Origin: UBA6168 sp964423205
Lineage (GTDB): Bacteria; Bacteroidota; Bacteroidia; Chitinophagales; Saprospiraceae
Assembly: GCA_964423205.1 (NCBI GenBank)
Contig: CAYRDX010000008.1
Location: 1 to 64,000 of the forward strand
DNA: 64,000 nt
Reading direction: 5' to 3'
Position 1 is the first letter of the stretch. Every line of letters starts with the position of its first letter. The translations under genes and the position numbers were made by a program. Below the pieces are notes generated by a model. The model searched no databases. It saw nothing but the letters and a program-made list of their open reading frames with translations, and was not told where the DNA came from. This document shows, piece by piece, positions 62,053 through 64,000 of the stretch.

Positions 62053-64000
62053 ATGAGAATTTTAATTTTAGCTCTGGCATTCGTGGCCTTGGGGTACTCG
62101 TTATCAGCACAGCAGCAGGGCTCCTCAGCTTTAAATGCAACAAAGATTTATGAAAAGGGCAATTTAAAACAGAGTGTCATTTTGAGAAATGCCACCGGCA
62201 TAAATTCGCCCTCCCTCGATTTTTCACCGGTATTTTATCAGAACGGGCTGGTCTATGTTTCGTCTCGCCGAAAAAACGGGCCAATCGACAAGAAAATTGG
62301 CGAGACCTTCTTTGAGCTGTTTTTTGCTGAAACCGACGCAAACGGACTGCCCATCGGGCCTCGCTCCTTCTCTCTTACTGTCAACTCACAAGTTCATGAA
62401 GGACCCGTAGCCTTTAGTAAAGACGGCCAATACATTTACCTGACCCGGAACAACCTCGAAAAGGGGGCAACCAAGGCCAATGGCAAAGGAAAGGTGGTCA
62501 TGAAGATTTACGAGGGCAGGCGAGGCCGCTATGACTGGGAAAACATTAGAGAACTTCCCTTTAACAGTGACAATTACACCTGTGTGCATCCCACTCTCTC
62601 TTTGGATGGAAAACGGCTATTCTTCTCATCCAATATGCCCGGAGGTTATGGTGGCATGGATATCTACATGGTGGAAAGAAAAGGTGACACCTGGACCAAG
62701 CCGGTAAATCTTGGCCCCTCCGTCAATACTACAGGAAATGAAATTTTTCCCTACCTCCACGAAAGTAATTACATGTTCTTTTCCTCTAACGGGCATGGTG
62801 GAGAAGGAGGACTCGATATTTTCCTCATCGATGTAAGCACACCGAAATATGGACCACTAAAGAGCCTTGGCCAGCCCTTTAACTCTGAGAAAGATGACCT
62901 CGGTTTTATCATCAATGAGGCCGGAACAAGAGGTTATTTCTCCTCAGACAGGCCGGGTGGTGCTGGCAAAGATGATATCTACTTATTCGAAGCCGGACTT
63001 TCGCTATTGGAAGCGCCACTGCCAACCGTTAAGGCTACTATTGTAGCCTTCAATGAAACCAATATGGAAAAATTGCCGGGTGTAGATGTAAGGATATTTG
63101 AAAGGGCAGCTGATGGATTCATCGAAGGATCAGACTTGTACGATGTGCAACTCATGCCATCTCCTGAAGGAGAGCTTATGATGAGGTTGATAAGAAAGTC
63201 GGAGAAAGAACTCGGCGCACCTCAACTCATCACCAACCGGAATGGAGAGGCAGAGGGCAGCATTAAACTGGAGAAGAACTATCTGCTTTTGTTTAGTAAA
63301 GAGGGATTTGAAAGTGTGGAAAAGCTCTATTCCACGGCAGGGGAGAAAGGCGATATAGTGATTCGGGTGCCGATGAAACCGAAATCCTGTGCGACAATTG
63401 CCGGCAAGGTAAATGTGCAGGATTACAATATGCCGGCACCCAATGCTTTGATTAGAATACAAAACCTGACATCCAAAAAAGAGGAACTTGTCAGAGCCAA
63501 TAACAACGGTGAATTTGAAGTCTGCCTCCCGATAGGGCATCCTTTTACTATAGTTGCTGAAAAAGAAGGGTATTTTAACGGTACGAAGGATTTTACAACA
63601 GTTGGAGCTAATGAAAAGGATGCCATAGCCGTCTCCGTCAATTTGAAGCCCAAAATTGAAAACATCCTGAAAGAACCGATTAAAACCGGAAGTGTCATTG
63701 TCCTGGAAAACATCTATTACGACTTTGACCAGTACATCATTAAGCAAGGAGCCGCCCGCGACCTGGATGCACTGGCGGAATTGATGGACCTGTACAAAAG
63801 TATGGATGTAGAGTTGATCGCCTATACTGACAGCCGGGGCACGGAGAAGTACAACTTGGATTTGTCTTTGAAACGTGCTGAGTCAGCTCGTCGCTACCTC
63901 ATTCAGAAAGGTATTGACGAAAAAAGAATCAAAGCTTTCGGTTACGGGGAGTCAAAAATCAGGAACCGCTGTCTTGAAGGGGTTGAATGTACTGATGAGG
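62053..64000 (+). CDS. OmpA-family protein with PD40 repeats (module 2), cut by the window end
   Basis: An open frame from ATG 62053 to the window edge (649 codons, no stop). It begins with a signal peptide (MRILILALAFVALGYSLSAQ). PD40-type propeller motifs follow (FSSNMPGGYGGMDIY, FFSSNGHGGEGGLDIF, YFSSDRPGGAGKDDIY, about residues 50-320). Two carboxypeptidase-regulatory-like beta domains (about 330-540) come next, then an OmpA-C domain starting IYYDFDQYIIKQGA. The peptidoglycan-binding pattern appears in YTDSRG...NLDLSLKRAESARRYL. Unlike the module-1 homologue, there is no N-terminal TPR region, and the OmpA domain is canonical. It probably tethers the secretion/adhesin assembly to peptidoglycan. 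Only a short C-terminal piece should be missing. Confidence 0.93.
   Translation, partial: MRILILALAFVALGYSLSAQQQGSSALNATKIYEKGNLKQSVILRNATGINSPSLDFSPVFYQNGLVYVSSRRKNGPIDKKIGETFFELFFAETDANGLPIGPRSFSLTVNSQVHEGPVAFSKDGQYIYLTRNNLEKGATKANGKGKVVMKIYEGRRGRYDWENIRELPFNSDNYTCVHPTLSLDGKRLFFSSNMPGGYGGMDIYMVERKGDTWTKPVNLGPSVNTTGNEIFPYLHESNYMFFSSNGHGGEGGLDIFLIDVSTPKYGPLKSLGQPFNSEKDDLGFIINEAGTRGYFSSDRPGGAGKDDIYLFEAGLSLLEAPLPTVKATIVAFNETNMEKLPGVDVRIFERAADGFIEGSDLYDVQLMPSPEGELMMRLIRKSEKELGAPQLITNRNGEAEGSIKLEKNYLLLFSKEGFESVEKLYSTAGEKGDIVIRVPMKPKSCATIAGKVNVQDYNMPAPNALIRIQNLTSKKEELVRANNNGEFEVCLPIGHPFTIVAEKEGYFNGTKDFTTVGANEKDAIAVSVNLKPKIENILKEPIKTGSVIVLENIYYDFDQYIIKQGAARDLDALAELMDLYKSMDVELIAYTDSRGTEKYNLDLSLKRAESARRYLIQKGIDEKRIKAFGYGESKIRNRCLEGVECTDE

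Overview
The window reads as a chromosomal segment of a member of the Bacteroidota, most likely from the Saprospiria/Chitinophagia side of the phylum (inference). Support comes from the type IX secretion (T9SS) outer-membrane translocon gene sprA directly after ruvA, two loci for giant T9SS-exported adhesins with gliding-motility-type C-terminal domains, a SusC/SusD pair, a MurF-Alr fusion, an isolated atpD-atpC pair, a DksA homologue without zinc cysteines next to lspA, and Bacteroidota-type promoter boxes (TAnnTTTG). A run of 10 Ns at 13149-13158 shows a scaffolded draft assembly. No tRNA, rRNA, CRISPR array or intact transposase was seen.

Layout. 0-6 kb is housekeeping: adk, an ALDH7-type aldehyde dehydrogenase, a small lipoprotein, a GCS2-like/CBS fusion and fabI. 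6.3-16.2 kb is the first adhesin module on the minus strand, transcribed as PorP/SprF, then OmpA/PD40, then a 2049-residue adhesin. 16.8-23.1 kb holds a glycosyltransferase, a possible 41-residue membrane protein, a TIGR02757 protein, murF-alr, a CDP-alcohol phosphatidyltransferase fusion and ruvA. 23.5-31.0 kb is sprA (2500 aa). 31.1-36.1 kb has an ECF sigma factor, its putative envelope partner and two SxxK-type serine enzymes. 36.4-38.4 kb is atpD-atpC and 38.8-43.5 kb is susC-susD. 43.6-53.3 kb is mixed: a DUF1232 protein, a 2TM protein, hemA, a rhomboid protease, a small membrane protein ending at a MITE-like element, an extended SDR, moaA-moeA, the dksA-like/lspA operon and a GH73 glucosaminidase. 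53.8-64.0 kb is the second adhesin module on the plus strand, in the order adhesin (2370 aa), PorP/SprF, OmpA/PD40 (cut by the window end).

How the genes fit together. SprA is the T9SS outer-membrane pore. Both giant proteins carry C-terminal domains of the type that needs a PorP/SprF partner for export, and both sit beside a PorP/SprF gene and a periplasmic OmpA/PD40 protein. The window therefore encodes the translocon plus two separate cargo/partner/anchor sets, with the three genes in different order and orientation. Mobile or repetitive DNA is limited to a 162-bp MITE-like element and two copies of an unexplained intergenic repeat, each lying between the two genes of a pair (sigma factor/partner and atpD/atpC).
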